A stretch of 64,000 nt of DNA. It comes from Sipunculus nudus. Lineage: Eukaryota; Annelida; Sipuncula; Golfingiida; Sipunculidae. The position numbers were made by a program, and so were the translations under genes. The stretch covers positions 14,902,241 through 14,966,240 of the forward strand of contig CM049318.1 in NCBI GenBank assembly GCA_026874595.1, given 5' to 3'. The notes under the pieces were generated by a model. That model was given only the letters and a program-made list of their open reading frames with translations. It was not told the DNA's origin and made no database searches. Below are positions 21,450 to 33,814 of the stretch, in pieces (the stretch's first letter is position 1; every line of letters begins with the position of its first letter).

Positions 21450-22135
21450 GATTTTCCTGCATTCGAGCCCACTGGCCACAGAGTGTGTCAGGGATTCAAT
21501 GAGGGCTTTTGTGTAATTCGAATTGCGGTCACTACAGGTCCATTATAATCTCCATTGATTCCATTATCCATTATAACGCCTGTAAAGGAATTTTACTCCC
21601 TTAAAAGGAAGTAAATCTTTTTTATTCAAGCGCTATTCAAGGACTACATGGCTCTTCGGTAGAGTCAACACTGGGCATTGAGGCCAGGTACATACTTTGA
21701 CATACTTTTAATCGGTTAACAGGTATGTTGATATTTATACCTTAATAAGTATCTTTCAATGATAACCATGGTTATTATAGTTTTGGGTTTATGTGAAAAG
21801 AGGTTGTTCAAAAGTAAGATCTAAAACTTATATATGGGGGTGGGGGTGCAATGCTTAGTTTTGAGGATGCACAATCCCAAGGGGCGTTAAAATAAAAAAC
21901 GCATGATACCAGCACATAATTAAACTGATAGGGTTTCCATTAATAACCAAGATTTTGTACTCGGAGGCTATAAACCTCCGCCAAAACCGCTTTTTTGGTC
22001 ATATATTCATGTATACACGTTTCATGTATAAACATTGTCAGGCTTGAGTAACAAGGGTTCACAAGGCGAGTGGCAGAACAAATGCATACAAATAGGCGGT
22101 TTCACACGGGGACAAAGGAATCGGCATATGTCATA
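21450..22135 (+). repeat. Diverged tandem duplication, copy 2
   Basis: Same word order as 20590-21300 with many substitutions and small indels, so the duplication is old. It ends about 650 bp before the C1GALT1-like gene. Confidence 0.7.
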
Positions 22136-22527
22136 ATGCAACGAACCAGATATTTTTTTTCGCCAATCACTTTCACCGAAAGATGTTAACCTGCAACAAA
22201 GTTCAGGACAAATATTTAATACTGCTGGAATCTATTCACCGTAGCCGGTCATTTTTGGCAGCTGTATGTTGCATCGTCGCATGCAAGAGCATTTAATGAC
22301 ATACATGTGCCTGTTATTATGGCTGAGACTACCCTCAGCTGACATCTAATTTTCCATTCTTTTTTAGTTTTTATATGGAAGCGGGTTTTAGCACAAGTAA
22401 TCTTTACATCATGTAAGTGACTAGGACTAAAATATGTGATATTCAGTCCCTACCAGCTCATAAATAAACTATTTTTTTCTTATAGAACCGTGGAATTTTT
22501 TATGGGTGCATCTAGTATGCATGTACA

Positions 22528-22529
<2 letters not shown>

Positions 22530-22580
<51 letters not shown>
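22530..22580. repeat. (TA)n microsatellite
   Basis: Uninterrupted TA run just upstream of the C1GALT1-like coding exon. It may lie in 5' UTR sequence, since an acceptor-like TTTTTTTCTTATAG ends at 22485. Confidence 0.85.
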
Positions 22581-22582
<2 letters not shown>

Positions 22583-22782
22583 CTGCATTCGGGATCCACA
22601 GGTAAACAAGGTGATTGATGATTCCTCAACAGATGGCCGAACTACTCCTAATCAGGATACACGAGTCGACAATCAATGTCAACGATTGGTTTAGAAAGTA
22701 CATTAGCCGAGAGGAACCAGCCTGGCGATTAGAACGTCTGACTGTGACCCTTGTAGTACACGTGTTCCATCATTCAATCACC

Positions 22783-23017
22783 ATGAATCGCAACATGGTG
22801 TCCTTACTTTTAGTTTCTTTAGGTTTCATGTTAGGGATAATGTTCACCATCCTGTCCGGAGAACAAGGTTATTTAAATTACCATGGATATGTTCAGTTAC
22901 GAGAAGGAGACACTCTAGACGAGGGACATGATGTTCTTAAAAAACATGATGTCCTCGCGACTGATACGCCTGGGAAACCCATCAACCTTACGGAAAAAGA
23001 TGAACTAGTGCATGAAG
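22783..23017 (+). CDS. C1GALT1-like: C1GALT1-like galactosyltransferase, exon 1
   Basis: Start ATG at 22783 in a good context (C-A-C-C before it). The frame is open further upstream, but only this start puts the hydrophobic segment at the N-terminus (M-N-R-N-M-V-S-L-L-L-V-S then G-F-M-L-G-I-M-F-T-I-L, about residues 5-24). That is the single signal anchor expected for a type II Golgi enzyme. The stem region (residues 25-78) is charged and poorly conserved. The exon ends after the first base of a codon at a GAAG|GTAAGT donor (23018), phase 1, matching the next exon's acceptor. Confidence 0.85.
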
Positions 23018-24309
23018 GTAAGTCACATCTTATCACAATTCAATCATTCTATCAATAATCAAAGATTAAATAAAAAAATATATATTATACTGATTTGTGT
23101 TTCTTCTGTCCAATCTGCTATCGCTGATGCGACTTATCTGGCCCTGACCATTTGGTCCACGTACCGTCGGTTCTCTCTTCTAAGAAAATTCGTTTTCTTT
23201 TGTGTATTTTTTTCCTTTTTATGTAGTTGCCAAATTGATAATTTTAAATACTGCTCCACCTAGAGCCTTTTTTTATCCCATTCGCTGACATAATGCTCTC
23301 CATGCATGTCATGATCGGGGAACATTTTTGTCTGTTTACACATTTGCGTTAACTGACCGTATCTCATTCTTTATATAAATTAATATGTTCCGAGATATTT
23401 TGAAATTTCCCCGAAATGGTAATGACTGAAGTGAATATCTCACAGGGAATTGCTAGTTAGTAAATAATAATGGCAATAATTTACAGCAAACAAGGTTTGA
23501 ACAAACTAACTATTCGTTCACACAACATCTGTTTCAATAGTTCGTCTGTCCTTATGTAGATATGTAAGATATTGATGAAAAGTCATGCTGAGAATTTCAT
23601 ACACTTGAGACTAGGTGAACTATAGATAAAAAAAAATCTACAGAAATTAAACAGTATTGGGTAAAATGTATCAAGCCAATTGGGATCTTGAAACCAGATG
23701 TTCTACTCCTATACAAATCTACTTGTTAACATTCATATTTATCTTGATGTAATTTAAAATATGGCATGTACTTGTAAGTGAATACGTATAAATTTATCAT
23801 TATTATTGATTTGACACAGATGATTGCAAACAAAGTGACAGCATGATGAGCCCCATTTTAGATAGCGCTGGTCTTTATTTTAAGTGAGTACCTAACTACA
23901 CCAAATAGGCTAATTACCAGGGATAAAGCTTTTATATGCCAAATCGGTATTATTTGTCCTTTATAAACTTACATCTTCAAACCGAATCTCTGTAACATAC
24001 GTGACGCTGGCTAGGCAACGAGAATAAACTGCACTAAAGCATTTTACGGTCCTGCGTTCATCTGCTGCCCGTCGTATAAGGTATATATCTCTGAACTCGC
24101 TATGTCGTGAATTCTGGACTCTCTGATGTTGCCTGTAGTTAAACCATAGAATGACGTCACATAATTTCTAGATTGTTCCCTGCGCTCTAGGGTTTTTTAT
24201 TTTCCCAGGGTGGGCACGTTCCCTTTACCCTGACTCCTCTTATATAACAAACACTTAAATGAGGTTTGACAAAAATAAAAAAAAAATCATTATTTGCATT
24301 TATTTCCAG

Positions 24310-24962
24310 ATGACGATACGGAAGCACGGAGGTTGTTTGAGAAGGTCAAGGTTTTGTGTTGGGTTATGACGTCAGAGCAAAACCTTCCCAAGAAAGCTGT
24401 TCACGTGAATGCCACATGGGCAAGACGTTGTAACAAAGTGTTGTACATGAGTGACAAAAATAACACAAAATTTCCCGCCATAGCCGTGGACGCCCCTGCC
24501 GGATACGGTCACCTGACCGCTAGAACTATGAAAGTGTTCCAATATCTCCATGACAACCACCTGGAAGACGCTGATTGGTTCATGAAATCAGACGACGACA
24601 CATACGTCATTTTGGAGAATTTACGCTATATGTTGTCTAATCATTCATCTGAGAAAAAAATCTTCTTTGGACATGTATTTAACATACATGTCAAACAGGG
24701 GTACGCCAGTGGAGGAGGCGGCTACGTTGTCAGCAAAGGCGCCCTGAGGGTATTTGGCAACAGAGCGGACGAACTGTGTTCGAAAGATAACGGTGCCGAG
24801 GATTTAGAGTTTGGTAGATGTATGGAGAAATTAAACGTAAAACTCGGGGACTCGAGAGATATTTTGGGAAGGAGTCGGTTTCACTGTTTTACCCCACAGA
24901 CTTTTATCCACGGTGGTTATCCAGACTGGTATTTCAAATATGACAAATACGGTGCAAAAAAG
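24310..24962 (+). CDS. C1GALT1-like: C1GALT1-like galactosyltransferase, exon 2 (catalytic)
   Basis: 653-nt exon after TTATTTCCAG, phase 1, ending AAAAAG|GTAAGA. It encodes most of the catalytic domain of a GT31-family core 1 beta-1,3-galactosyltransferase, which adds galactose from UDP-Gal to GalNAc-Ser/Thr in the Golgi to form the T antigen. Diagnostic motifs are V-L-C-W-V-M-T, H-V-N-A-T-W-A-R-R-C-N, the metal/UDP-binding D-D-D at residues 173-175 within F-M-K-S-D-D-D-T-Y-V, K-Q-G-Y-A-S-G-G-G-G-Y-V-V-S-K, and E-D-L-E-F-G-R-C-M followed by D-S-R-D. All expected catalytic motifs are present and intact. Confidence 0.93.
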
Positions 24963-24983
24963 GTAAGAGGTCTTCCTTAATAA

Positions 24984-25196
24984 TAACTGGGTCGGATCCA
25001 GAAATTTTTAAATAGAGAATGCTGTTTTTGACTGATTCATGAAAAATTCAACGAAACTCGCTTTAAAATATAATTTTTTTCAATACGAGTAAAATTATAC
25101 AGTTACAGTTAATTATCCAATAATATTATAGTATCCATGAAGTTTATATGCAACCCCTATTACCCTCACCTCTTTGGATTCGGCCCTGCTAAACGT
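24984..25196. mobile_element. Possible short MITE in intron 2
   Basis: Weak inverted ends: GGGTCGGATCCAGA on the left and the inverted GGGCCGAATCCAAA on the right match at 11 of 14 bases. The end sequence resembles the element at 36899-37033. Confidence 0.3.
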
Positions 25197-25617
25197 AATC
25201 TCTGAAAATTCGCACTTTTTTGGGTAAATATCTCTTCAGTCTTCCGGCTGTTCTGCTGGACTATTTCGTTTGGGCTGTGAAGTGGAAGGTACATGACCAA
25301 ATTACTCAAAGCCCTGAGGTTTTGAATTATGCCCACAGATTCTTAAAATGCGCCTAACTACATATATCTACTACATCAGCAACACCAGCTCCCTTTCACT
25401 CCATCTTTTCATAGAATTGCAACATAAAACAAAAAGTATAAATGTGATTTAAATTCCCCGTTAGAATCTCCTCTATGACAAGAACAGTTTGCGAGAAATC
25501 CATTCTGTTAACAAGATAATATGGACACAGAAATAAGGGGCTATGTATCTTTGTCTTTGTATACTAAAAGTTCGGGCTGAAGTTAAACATTGCACGATAA
25601 ACTAGAGCTGTCCGCTC

Positions 25618-26012
25618 CTAAAACAGCGGTAACACACACTGCAGTCGTTCCAGGCATCCTTTCGGGAACACGTTGCTGCGTATCGCAAGGTTCCAATAAT
25701 TCGAACAAGAGAGTGCGCACAGACCTAAGACATGTAATCAGACCAATGAGAGCGTGGTATTACATTGTGCATCCAGCTCCTGCTTCAGACACAAGCTCTC
25801 GTTGGTCTGATTCTTGGCCCTGTGCCAGAACGGGTGTTATCAGACCAATGAGAGCGGGTGTCAAATGCTTAAAATCTGGGCTGGATGCACAAAAATACCA
25901 CGCTCTCATCGGTAATATCATACTTATTTGCTCTGTGCGCACCCTGGTGTTCGAACCTAGAGAACCTTGCTATAGAAAGCATGAACGTCTGCAGGGTATA
26001 ACCGCTGCTTGA
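25618..26012. mobile_element. Foldback inverted-repeat element in C1GALT1-like intron 2
   Basis: Long imperfect inverted arms. The outer part shares CAGCGGT and CTGCAG words, the middle part G-C-A-A-G-G-T-T-C, T-T-C-G-A-A-C and GTGCGCACAGA, and the inner part TGGATGCAC and ACCACGCTCTCAT. An internal ATCAGACCAATGAGAGCG occurs twice directly (25738 and 25839) and once inverted near 25795. The right end is about 55 bp before exon 3. Confidence 0.7.
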
Positions 26013-26066
26013 AGAGCGTACTGGAGTTATGACAATCTGTGAGTGTGCCATTTGATGTGTTTTCAG

Positions 26067-26201
26067 GGAGCGGCACACATGAGTGACTACCCTATATCTT
26101 TCCATTATGTATCCCCGGACAACATGTACAACATGGAGTATTTTGTGTACCACATGAGACCGTATGGAATCCATTCCAAGGCCCAGAACCTCAACAGATG
26201 A
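26067..26201 (+). CDS. C1GALT1-like: C1GALT1-like galactosyltransferase, exon 3 (C-terminus)
   Basis: Phase-0 exon after TGTGTTTTCAG, 44 codons and a TGA stop (26199-26201). It contains the family's S-F-H-Y-V motif, M-Y-N-M-E-Y-F-V-Y-H-M-R-P-Y-G and a short tail. The three exons sum to 1023 nt, or 340 aa, close to the usual size of the family. Just before S-F-H-Y-V, the vicinal cysteine pair that I know from vertebrate core 1 synthases (C-C-S-D) is here A-H-M-S-D, so one or more disulfides may differ. A paralogue with altered specificity is possible. No clear AATAAA was found close downstream. Confidence 0.88.
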   Translation, partial: GAAHMSDYPISFHYVSPDNMYNMEYFVYHMRPYGIHSKAQNLNR

Positions 26202-26836
26202 CGTCACAAACCGGGAAGTATTGAAAATGTGTCAATATGACAAAAAAAAAAAACCTTACGCAACGCTCTGGGCAAGAGTTGATGAGATTGTGGCTTTCTG
26301 TTGGTGAGCTCAGACTACGGCCATATTTTAAACCTTACTCAGAAAGCGACAAGGACATTTCCTATTTTTCTTACTAATTCATTTAATATCCGTGGATAGA
26401 GCAATTGACGATTGTGAAAAAATATCACAAAGGTATAAGAGTATACGTTTCTGTTAAGCGTCTGATGACTTCGCTCTGGCTCACCTGTAGACTCTTCAGT
26501 ATTTTTCAACTATTTTTGCTCAGATGGTTAGGTAATACGTTTCATAATGTCATTGAGAATACAGATATATTGTGTCATTTCCTCCTGTCATTTCGGAGTG
26601 GTAATTTTTGTATTAATATATCTTCGCAGGGACCGTCTCTATTGCAATCAGTATCTCTCTTTCAATTATCATTTCACTAGCGGTCACAGTCGCAGTGATG
26701 CACCGTCTATCTTGCAATGATCGTCTCTCTTGCAATCACCGTCTCTCTTGCAGTCACTGTCAATCTTGCTGTTGCATTTAGCCCATGCACGTTATTCTCT
26801 ATATATTGCCGCATTTTTAACCACAAGTAATTGACG

Positions 26837-26891
<55 letters not shown>

Positions 26892-27176
26892 CTGTTTTGC
26901 TTGCCAAGGACGTACAACGTTTTGCATTCCATTTCAGTCCACATAAAATGCCCACTGTATAGTGTATCCACGGTAACTAAGATAGAAATGCTCATGACAG
27001 ACTGTTATACGTGCATAATAGAAAACTTTCTGCAACTGTAATGTCTGCAATATAAAACAAGAAAATGGACTGACGTAAACGGGTTTACGGTGGAGTACAA
27101 GAACACGATTCGCCGTATTCAGTAACGGTATTTTACTGTTGACCTGCCAGAGTGGCATACTTTGTAATATCTGCAG
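26202..27176. other. No gene seen; (TA)n at 26839-26890
   Basis: This is probable 3' flank of the C1GALT1-like gene. A short degenerate repeat of the type C-A-A-T-G-A-T-C-G-T-C-T-C-T-C-T-T-G occurs at 26625-26775, followed by a long (TA)n run. Confidence 0.5.
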
Positions 27177-27236
27177 GAATGGATCAGGGTGATGCAAATA
27201 TTTCCATTACTTTTGACAACGCCTCGTGGCCTACAG
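27177..27236 (+). CDS. Candidate small exon (unknown protein)
   Basis: 60-nt segment between ATCTGCAG and ACAG|GTAAGC. It can be read as an internal exon (2 leading, 1 trailing base) or as a first coding exon with an ATG at 27179 (G at -3 and +4). It encodes M-D-Q-G-D-A-N-I-S-I-T-F-D-N-A-S-W-P-T, with two N-glycosylation sequons (N-I-S, N-A-S), as seen at extracellular N-termini. Its phase would fit the candidate exon at 39631. No homologue is recognised. Confidence 0.35.
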
Positions 27237-27968
27237 GTAAGCGGTCACTTAAAACAAAAAGAACAATCCTACATATGTTTGTGAACTTGGTAACAAAACC
27301 TACCAAGTGCGAGAAATATTCCGTTTAAACTTGTTGTTATAATAAACTATACTGTCCCTCGGACTTCGTGAACATTAAGTACTCGGTCATCCCTGAAAGC
27401 ACACTTGGCTTATACGTTACAACCTTTTTTTATATGTGTTGGCTGAATAAACACTTTAAAAAGCAAACACTCGGCATATACCTATTGCTACTACTACTAG
27501 TAATTTTTTTTCAAACTCAGAAGGACCCCTTTCCAGGTTTAAAGAGTCATACAGAAAAATATAAGAACATATTACATGGCAAGATCACAATTAATATAAA
27601 AAAAATTTGGCAACTGTTCTTGAGTGACAAAATTATGAAGTTAGCAAATATAATGTCACATGCTATTGTTATAAACCAGAACATTAAGAGTAGTGGGCGT
27701 GAGGAAATTCTGAAGTAATATACTTTAGGAAATGTCTAAGATGCAGTATGTCCTGCATGAATGAAGATTGATTGCGATTGTGTCAGTGTGTGTTGTGGGG
27801 GGGGGGGGGGGCACAATGCCAACATCAGTGCAAAAGAAAAAAAAACTAAAGCATATATAACCTATTATCTATAGACTATCTATATCAGTAGTGTACATCA
27901 AAATGAAATTTAATAACTCAATGTCAGGTGGAGCTTGTATGCTCGAGTACACACACATACACACACAT

Positions 27969-28003
<35 letters not shown>

Positions 28004-30194
28004 CATACGCAGTAAAGGAATTGTCTGGGTATCATAGAGATGTGATGGACACTTTGGTTTGCAAGTGCATCAATCGTAGCCTTATGTTAAAGATACCCAT
28101 TCATCTACCTTTTGAAAAAAAAAATAATTGTTTTCTTGCTTCCTCTGTGGATATATTAATGGTCGAAGGGTAATTTGGTTGTGAAAAGTTCTTATAAAGA
28201 CTTTGTGAACGATGTATGAACTTGTTTATTAAAATATGTTTGTATACACAGCAATGTTGACAAACGGGAAAATCATATAACCTAAGGTGGTATGTTGCAT
28301 ATATGCAGAGGTAAAAATGTCACTTGTTGCAAAACGCCATTTGCAAAGTTCTGGCTTATCTGACTTGCTGCCAGAAGCCCTTGTTGAATTTATTTCGATT
28401 ATTTTGGCGGGCTCCTACATATTGCAAACAATTTGATATAATCAAAACAAGCAGACTGTGTGCGGTGATATCCACGTTTTCTGGCCTATATTTAACAAGC
28501 TCAAAGGGACTACGTTTAGTTTATAAAGTTCAGATAGGTAACTGGGCCCCTTTTAGAGTACTGACTTTTTACAATAATACCCATGCAATGATATGGATGG
28601 CCTATACAATGCATTTTAAATCTCAATATGAATGCCTACCTATGTAAAATGATACCTATGTTTCAAAAGGGTTTTAAAGTTCCCACCAGAATTTAAACCT
28701 TATTAAAGACCTCAAAAGAGAACCATTACCGGCGACTAATTATCAGGCTATGGATCTGATTTGTTGGTCGCCACATGAGCGTACTTTCTTTCTGCTCCTC
28801 CTTGCTATTGGCTTGAATTTTTTTTACATAACATTTATTTAAGACTAATGCCAATTTAATGCACAGAAAGTTTCGAAACCATTAGGAATGAAAATAAAAA
28901 ATAGGTAAACGTATGGGAAAAATATAATTATTGAAGGACCAGTTGCGTCCTGTGATAGCTAAAGTACAGGAATATATGGCGGGGGTCACCGTCTCCGGGC
29001 CCATGTACTTATATATAAATTGTTATTAAAGGAATCTGCATAGTAGTGTGACTCGATTCATGTACAAAACAAATACAGCCACGCTGAAAGGATGCATTCA
29101 TGGTTCATCTTATCAAAGTACTTGATAAACGCAAACTTTATCGACCTGCACGGGCTGACCGATGTCAATAAAATTTAGATTCACGAAATTATACTCACAA
29201 ATCAAGATTTCATATAACGTCCATCTGGGCATAACATTGAACGAATCGGGGAATCAATAAGTGTTACAAAGAGGGCAGCTTGTGTACTAAACGGCAACAG
29301 CTCTAGGGTGCATATTACAATTAAAATCTCCATCTTCAATGTATAAATCATGACTATCAATTTGAAAGAGATCAATTCACAGATAAGCCGTCAAAGCTGC
29401 GAAGGTAATGTGAGGGCAATTGAATCATTTTATAGGTCTAGGATTTAAAATGCATGATATGTATCACAGCATAATATTTTATAAAACTTAACAATTTATT
29501 CTTCGCTGTATAAACTTGTAAAAGATACTAAGTATGTTCCTGACCATAGAAACTGGTAGTTCTGTTATGTTGAAAATACTTAGTACGAATCGAAGAAGTA
29601 CAGTGAGGCTGAAAGCAACATAAAACAGAGATACGGGGGCAACAATTGGAATGGCAGTTTTGATGAATATCCCATCGACCATAAAGACTTCGGATCACCA
29701 TTTTGTACCTATATAGTCCGCCAAAAACCATTTTCCGCATGTTTTTTTCGCGATATTTTATTTTAAGAATATTCTTAAAAAAAGCCCTTTGGCCTTAAGT
29801 AGATGTACCGATTTTCCGCCGATTTTCTGTAAAGTAGTAATATATAATGTAAAAAATATTTACTTTGCGACTCTTTTGCGTTTTTAATGCTGATGGACCA
29901 TGGATGGCGTCTTCCCGACACAGCTGGACACTGTATTCCTCAATGTAATACTTTCCATGTCTTTGGCTTCGTGTACTGCTTCGCGTGGTGTTTGTTAGAC
30001 AACAGTGGCGTCACAAAGACGTCACAATGATTTGGCGCGCGTAACCTTCAATTAACTGACGTCATCAGTTTGCCTGGCTTGTTCATTATCATTACCTAGA
30101 AGATGAAAAAGTCGTAAACATTGTAACCTGTCATATTTTGGATTATTTGTCTAATACAACATCAAAGCAATGTAAGGCATTATTTTTTACGCAG
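27237..30194. other. No gene seen
   Basis: Contains a 15-base G run (27797-27811) and a (CA)n-(TA)n microsatellite (27948-28006). A cluster of ATF/CRE-like and E2F-like words lies at 30005-30066. Open frames at 27.4-27.7 and 28.3-28.6 kb have no exon-like borders. Confidence 0.4.
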
Positions 30195-30401
30195 GCAGTC
30201 GGCGGATTGGATCCTGCAAGCTATGGACCAGAAAGGTTTACACTGGTTCACTTGTATGAAAGTTATCCCGGAAAAACATGCGGACACGGGGACTTGGACG
30301 GACTATACACTTTAAGGTCTGAATGTAACTGCACTGAATGTTCGGTAAACAGTGTTCCAGGAAACCCATATGAAAGTGCATTTGTAAAATTTAAACTCTG
30401 A
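30195..30401 (+). CDS. Candidate terminal exon, Cys-rich protein
   Basis: After a branch-site-like CTAATAC and a pyrimidine-rich TTATTTTTTACGCAG, a phase-0 frame of 68 codons runs to TGA 30399-30401. The residues include A-V-G-G-L-D-P-A-S-Y-G, K-T-C-G-H-G-D-L-D-G-L-Y, then C-N-C-T-E-C, and it ends F-V-K-F-K-L. Multiple AATAAA hexamers occur from about 30476, about 75 nt after the stop, as expected for a 3' end. The Cys pattern suggests a secreted protein. The family is not recognised and no upstream exon was identified. Confidence 0.45.
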   Translation, partial: AVGGLDPASYGPERFTLVHLYESYPGKTCGHGDLDGLYTLRSECNCTECSVNSVPGNPYESAFVKFKL

Positions 30402-33400
30402 TGATTTGTGATACCCGCTGTTTGGATTTAGCATGAACAGTTTGTTGTAGGCTGGATGATTGTCTGAAGCAAAAAATAAATAAAAATAAAATAATAAATC
30501 GCATAAATCGTTATTGGTGGGCGTTATTCTGGCCTAAAACAGGATGAAACCGCCAATATAAGCTGTTTACATCAAAATTTACCTTGTTTTGGGCCAAAGA
30601 TCGACCACAAATAACGATTCAAGCAACTGTGAATGAACTGGCTTCTCTTTTTCCCTCTGCTCTTACTCCAAACGTGGCCCGCTTTCGCTATTTTAATCAT
30701 TTAAAATACTGTTGTTTTTACGGTAACTATATATATATAGTTTGGCTGTTATAAACAAAGCACCGTTTCATTATAATTGAAATGGTGATTTAAAAACCAA
30801 AGGCAGGAATTGGTTCTAAAGTTAAATATAATTGCTTTAAGGAAGGAACCGTTTAATTTGTTAGGGACAACAGGGGTCAAAATGTTCTTCTTTGTATTGT
30901 GATCTTAATCTTTACTCTCAAGGTCACATCACATTGATTACTTAGTGTCCACATTGAAGGTATAGTTTGTTCATGTCCTAGTACGTGGTTCTGTTATATT
31001 GGGAAGCTTCTACATATTACTGTCATGAATTGACTTCTGGTTGACACATATTGTCGGGATTCATTAGTTTTTAATTGCGTTTGGACGTTTGAAATCATTC
31101 GACTGAAACGCCACCTGAATCAAAATTAACTTCACTTTGAATAAACATTTGGTTTGGTTATTTGATCTCTGATGCAACATTGAAGTATTTCCTGAGATTT
31201 TCACCGGATTGGCAATTTATTCCCGTGAATCTACTTATTTAAATCTGCTTAAATCTACTGCAATATATGCCGTACATATACCTATTTTATGCAATGGCGC
31301 ATCTGCGGGAGTGCAAAAGGGATCTATGGTTAGATATTTAAGTCAAAAAGATCTTTTAGTATTACGCATTACCGACTTTGAAATTTAAAATTAATTCATT
31401 GGTTATTATGATGTGATCCTGACGGGAATGTTTATAATGTCCTGAAAGCAGATCCGGTTAGGCTGGAGGGGGCCCGGGGGGGGGGGGGGGCAAGACCCCG
31501 CCCCGCCCGTCCCCTTTTTTTATCTGCTGCAAACTTTTCATAAAGGTTTCAAGTATTTTTTTTTTTGGTGCAGTTTGTCATTAGTCCTCCTGGGTTGGAC
31601 CACTCCTTTTCCTGATATCTGGATCCTGTTCTTGGTCTTGTGACTATGTTTGTACAGACCCATGCAGCATGTCTGCAGACGGGTCTGGGGCACTTGGGTG
31701 CCGCCGGTTGACAGTAAATAAATAAAAGTTCTAATCCGGCATTTCGCTTTATTCGGCTCCATTGCATAGAACCAACATTACTTATAAGGATATATATACA
31801 GTATCCACATAATCCGGCACATCTGAATGAACTCCTGACCGACAAACACCAAAAACAATTAAACAAGTATCATACTTTACATTTCTATAATATTTAAGTA
31901 CATCCTTTCGTTTGAAATTACTGACGAATCGTGCACTGTGGCCAGTTATAAACCTGTATACGGTATATTTTAGGAAATCGGTCAGGGTCTAATAAATTAA
32001 AGACAAGAGAGTTCTAGGTCTCGCTCCTACGAGTGATACGATATGTTCTAGTGTAAAAATGTTAAGAGTTAATCATGTGTACATTAAATAATTTTTTGAC
32101 CATGACCTCAAAATTGCAAAACACGAAAGCCAGTTGTTTAGAAACTCCGCAGAGTATTGTGTTCTCCATAGGGTATTGCGTATTACATTATCCCAAAAAA
32201 AGCCTGCTATATATCTGTGCGCTTCATTGGATCTTTTCACCATATCGACACAGTTCAGCCTTGAGCATATGTACTCAACAGAGCCATGAAGGAAACACGT
32301 GCGTGCCATGCGTCTGACTCAAGGGACAACGTATTCGTTATCCTGAAAGCATACTGAAGTATATATATATATATATACACGAAATGTTTAACACGTTTTC
32401 CAAGGGCGTGGCTAGAAGGGGGGGGGGGGGGGCAAGGGAGAGGTGTCGGAAAAGAAAAAATAAAGATTCTAATGAAAATCTGCCTAGAACTTCAATATTC
32501 ATGAAACATGACTACTATTGATTAAAAGGAGAAAAAGTTGCCATAGCCTAAATGAAAATTGATAATGAGTGAAAAACTGTCAATTATAACAATCGGTTTA
32601 ACTTTTAATTTATTGGTTTCAGATACATGATTCATTATCACATATCTCATAAAAAAAATAAGAAATAACGGCACCAGGACCGAATCCTTCCTATCTGTAA
32701 CTGTTTGGAAAGGAAAATGCACCGTGAATATCTAAAAGTAAAACAGTTACATGAACATTTTATGTGTACACTTTCCTAGTAGGTATATATTGTCTGGAAG
32801 GTTTATATTATTATTATTATTAAGGTATATTATTATTTTTTTAGGTTTCTATTTAACATGACCTTACCTGCTAATACATTTGTGTAAAAATCAATTGTCG
32901 GATCCAAGAGGGCACAAGAGAGCTCCCCTTGTTTTAGAGCAAGATTTTCAGTTGTTTGTTTCTGAAGCGAGAATATATACAAATTGTTTCAAAATTACTT
33001 AAAGTTAAATAAAAAGTGTTAAAGAAAAATCACACCATACAAGGCGGACGACTCCTCCCCAGCGAACCTCCTCGGCCCATAAAACCCTTGACAGTAGAAA
33101 GAACACTATAGAGATATAATCATAGAGAAAATGTGTATATTGGGTTTTTCTATGGTAAACCTGTTTCAAAGGCCTGTGTGTGTGTGTAGGTGTGTGTGTG
33201 TGTGTGTTGGGGGGGGGGGGGATTTGTACCATAGTTATAACTACAGAGATACTCACGATTAAGTAAATAATTTAGTGCAGTGTGTAATCGTACAATAAAA
33301 TATGGAACAAATGTATCATCATTTAAGTCCAGATGGTTTAAATGTATTTGGAGCAATGGAATATTAAATCCGCAATCTATAGATGACTTAATTGTTTATT

Positions 33401-33814
33401 TCAATGACTAGGAACACAACAGAGCAATAAAGAACAAATACAGGGTGTTTACACGGCATGAAGTGTAAACAAAATAATGAATACCTTGATGAGACATCTG
33501 TTTGCACACAGCTGCCCGAGTGAGAGCTGTCTCGGCGTTGCGGTGTTTGAAAAATACAGTATTAGTGGGTATATACATATTTATATAAAAAATAAAACCA
33601 ATACAGCTTGAGATGCCTATCGTATGTATGTTCTTATTAGAGGACACTGAGAAATAAATACACGTTTATGCATCTGTATGCATCTATTATTATCATATTA
33701 AGCGAACGGGGTGCACAAAATATTTCAAGGAGGGCGGGGTGCTTTGAAACATCATTATCAGACGTTTATGAACCATTAGGAATTAATGTTTTCAGTTTCA
33801 AAGTTGGAGGTTGG
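30402..33814. other. No gene seen
   Basis: Contains G runs at 31476-31490, 32418-32432 and 33209-33221 (the last after a TG microsatellite). A roughly 65-bp segment at 31568-31625 recurs at about 39935-39995 (GTTTGTCATTAGTC, CCTTTTCCT and GGATCC words), so it is a dispersed repeat. A short (TA)n is at 32358-32377. Confidence 0.4.

Noticed and set aside
25590-26207. Open frames on both strands within the foldback element
   Set aside because: They follow from the inverted-repeat structure, and part overlaps a real exon antisense.
27368-28647. Open frames of 107-116 aa at 27.4-27.7 and 28.3-28.6 kb
   Set aside because: No ATG at the frame start, AT-driven composition, no splice borders and no recognised motif.
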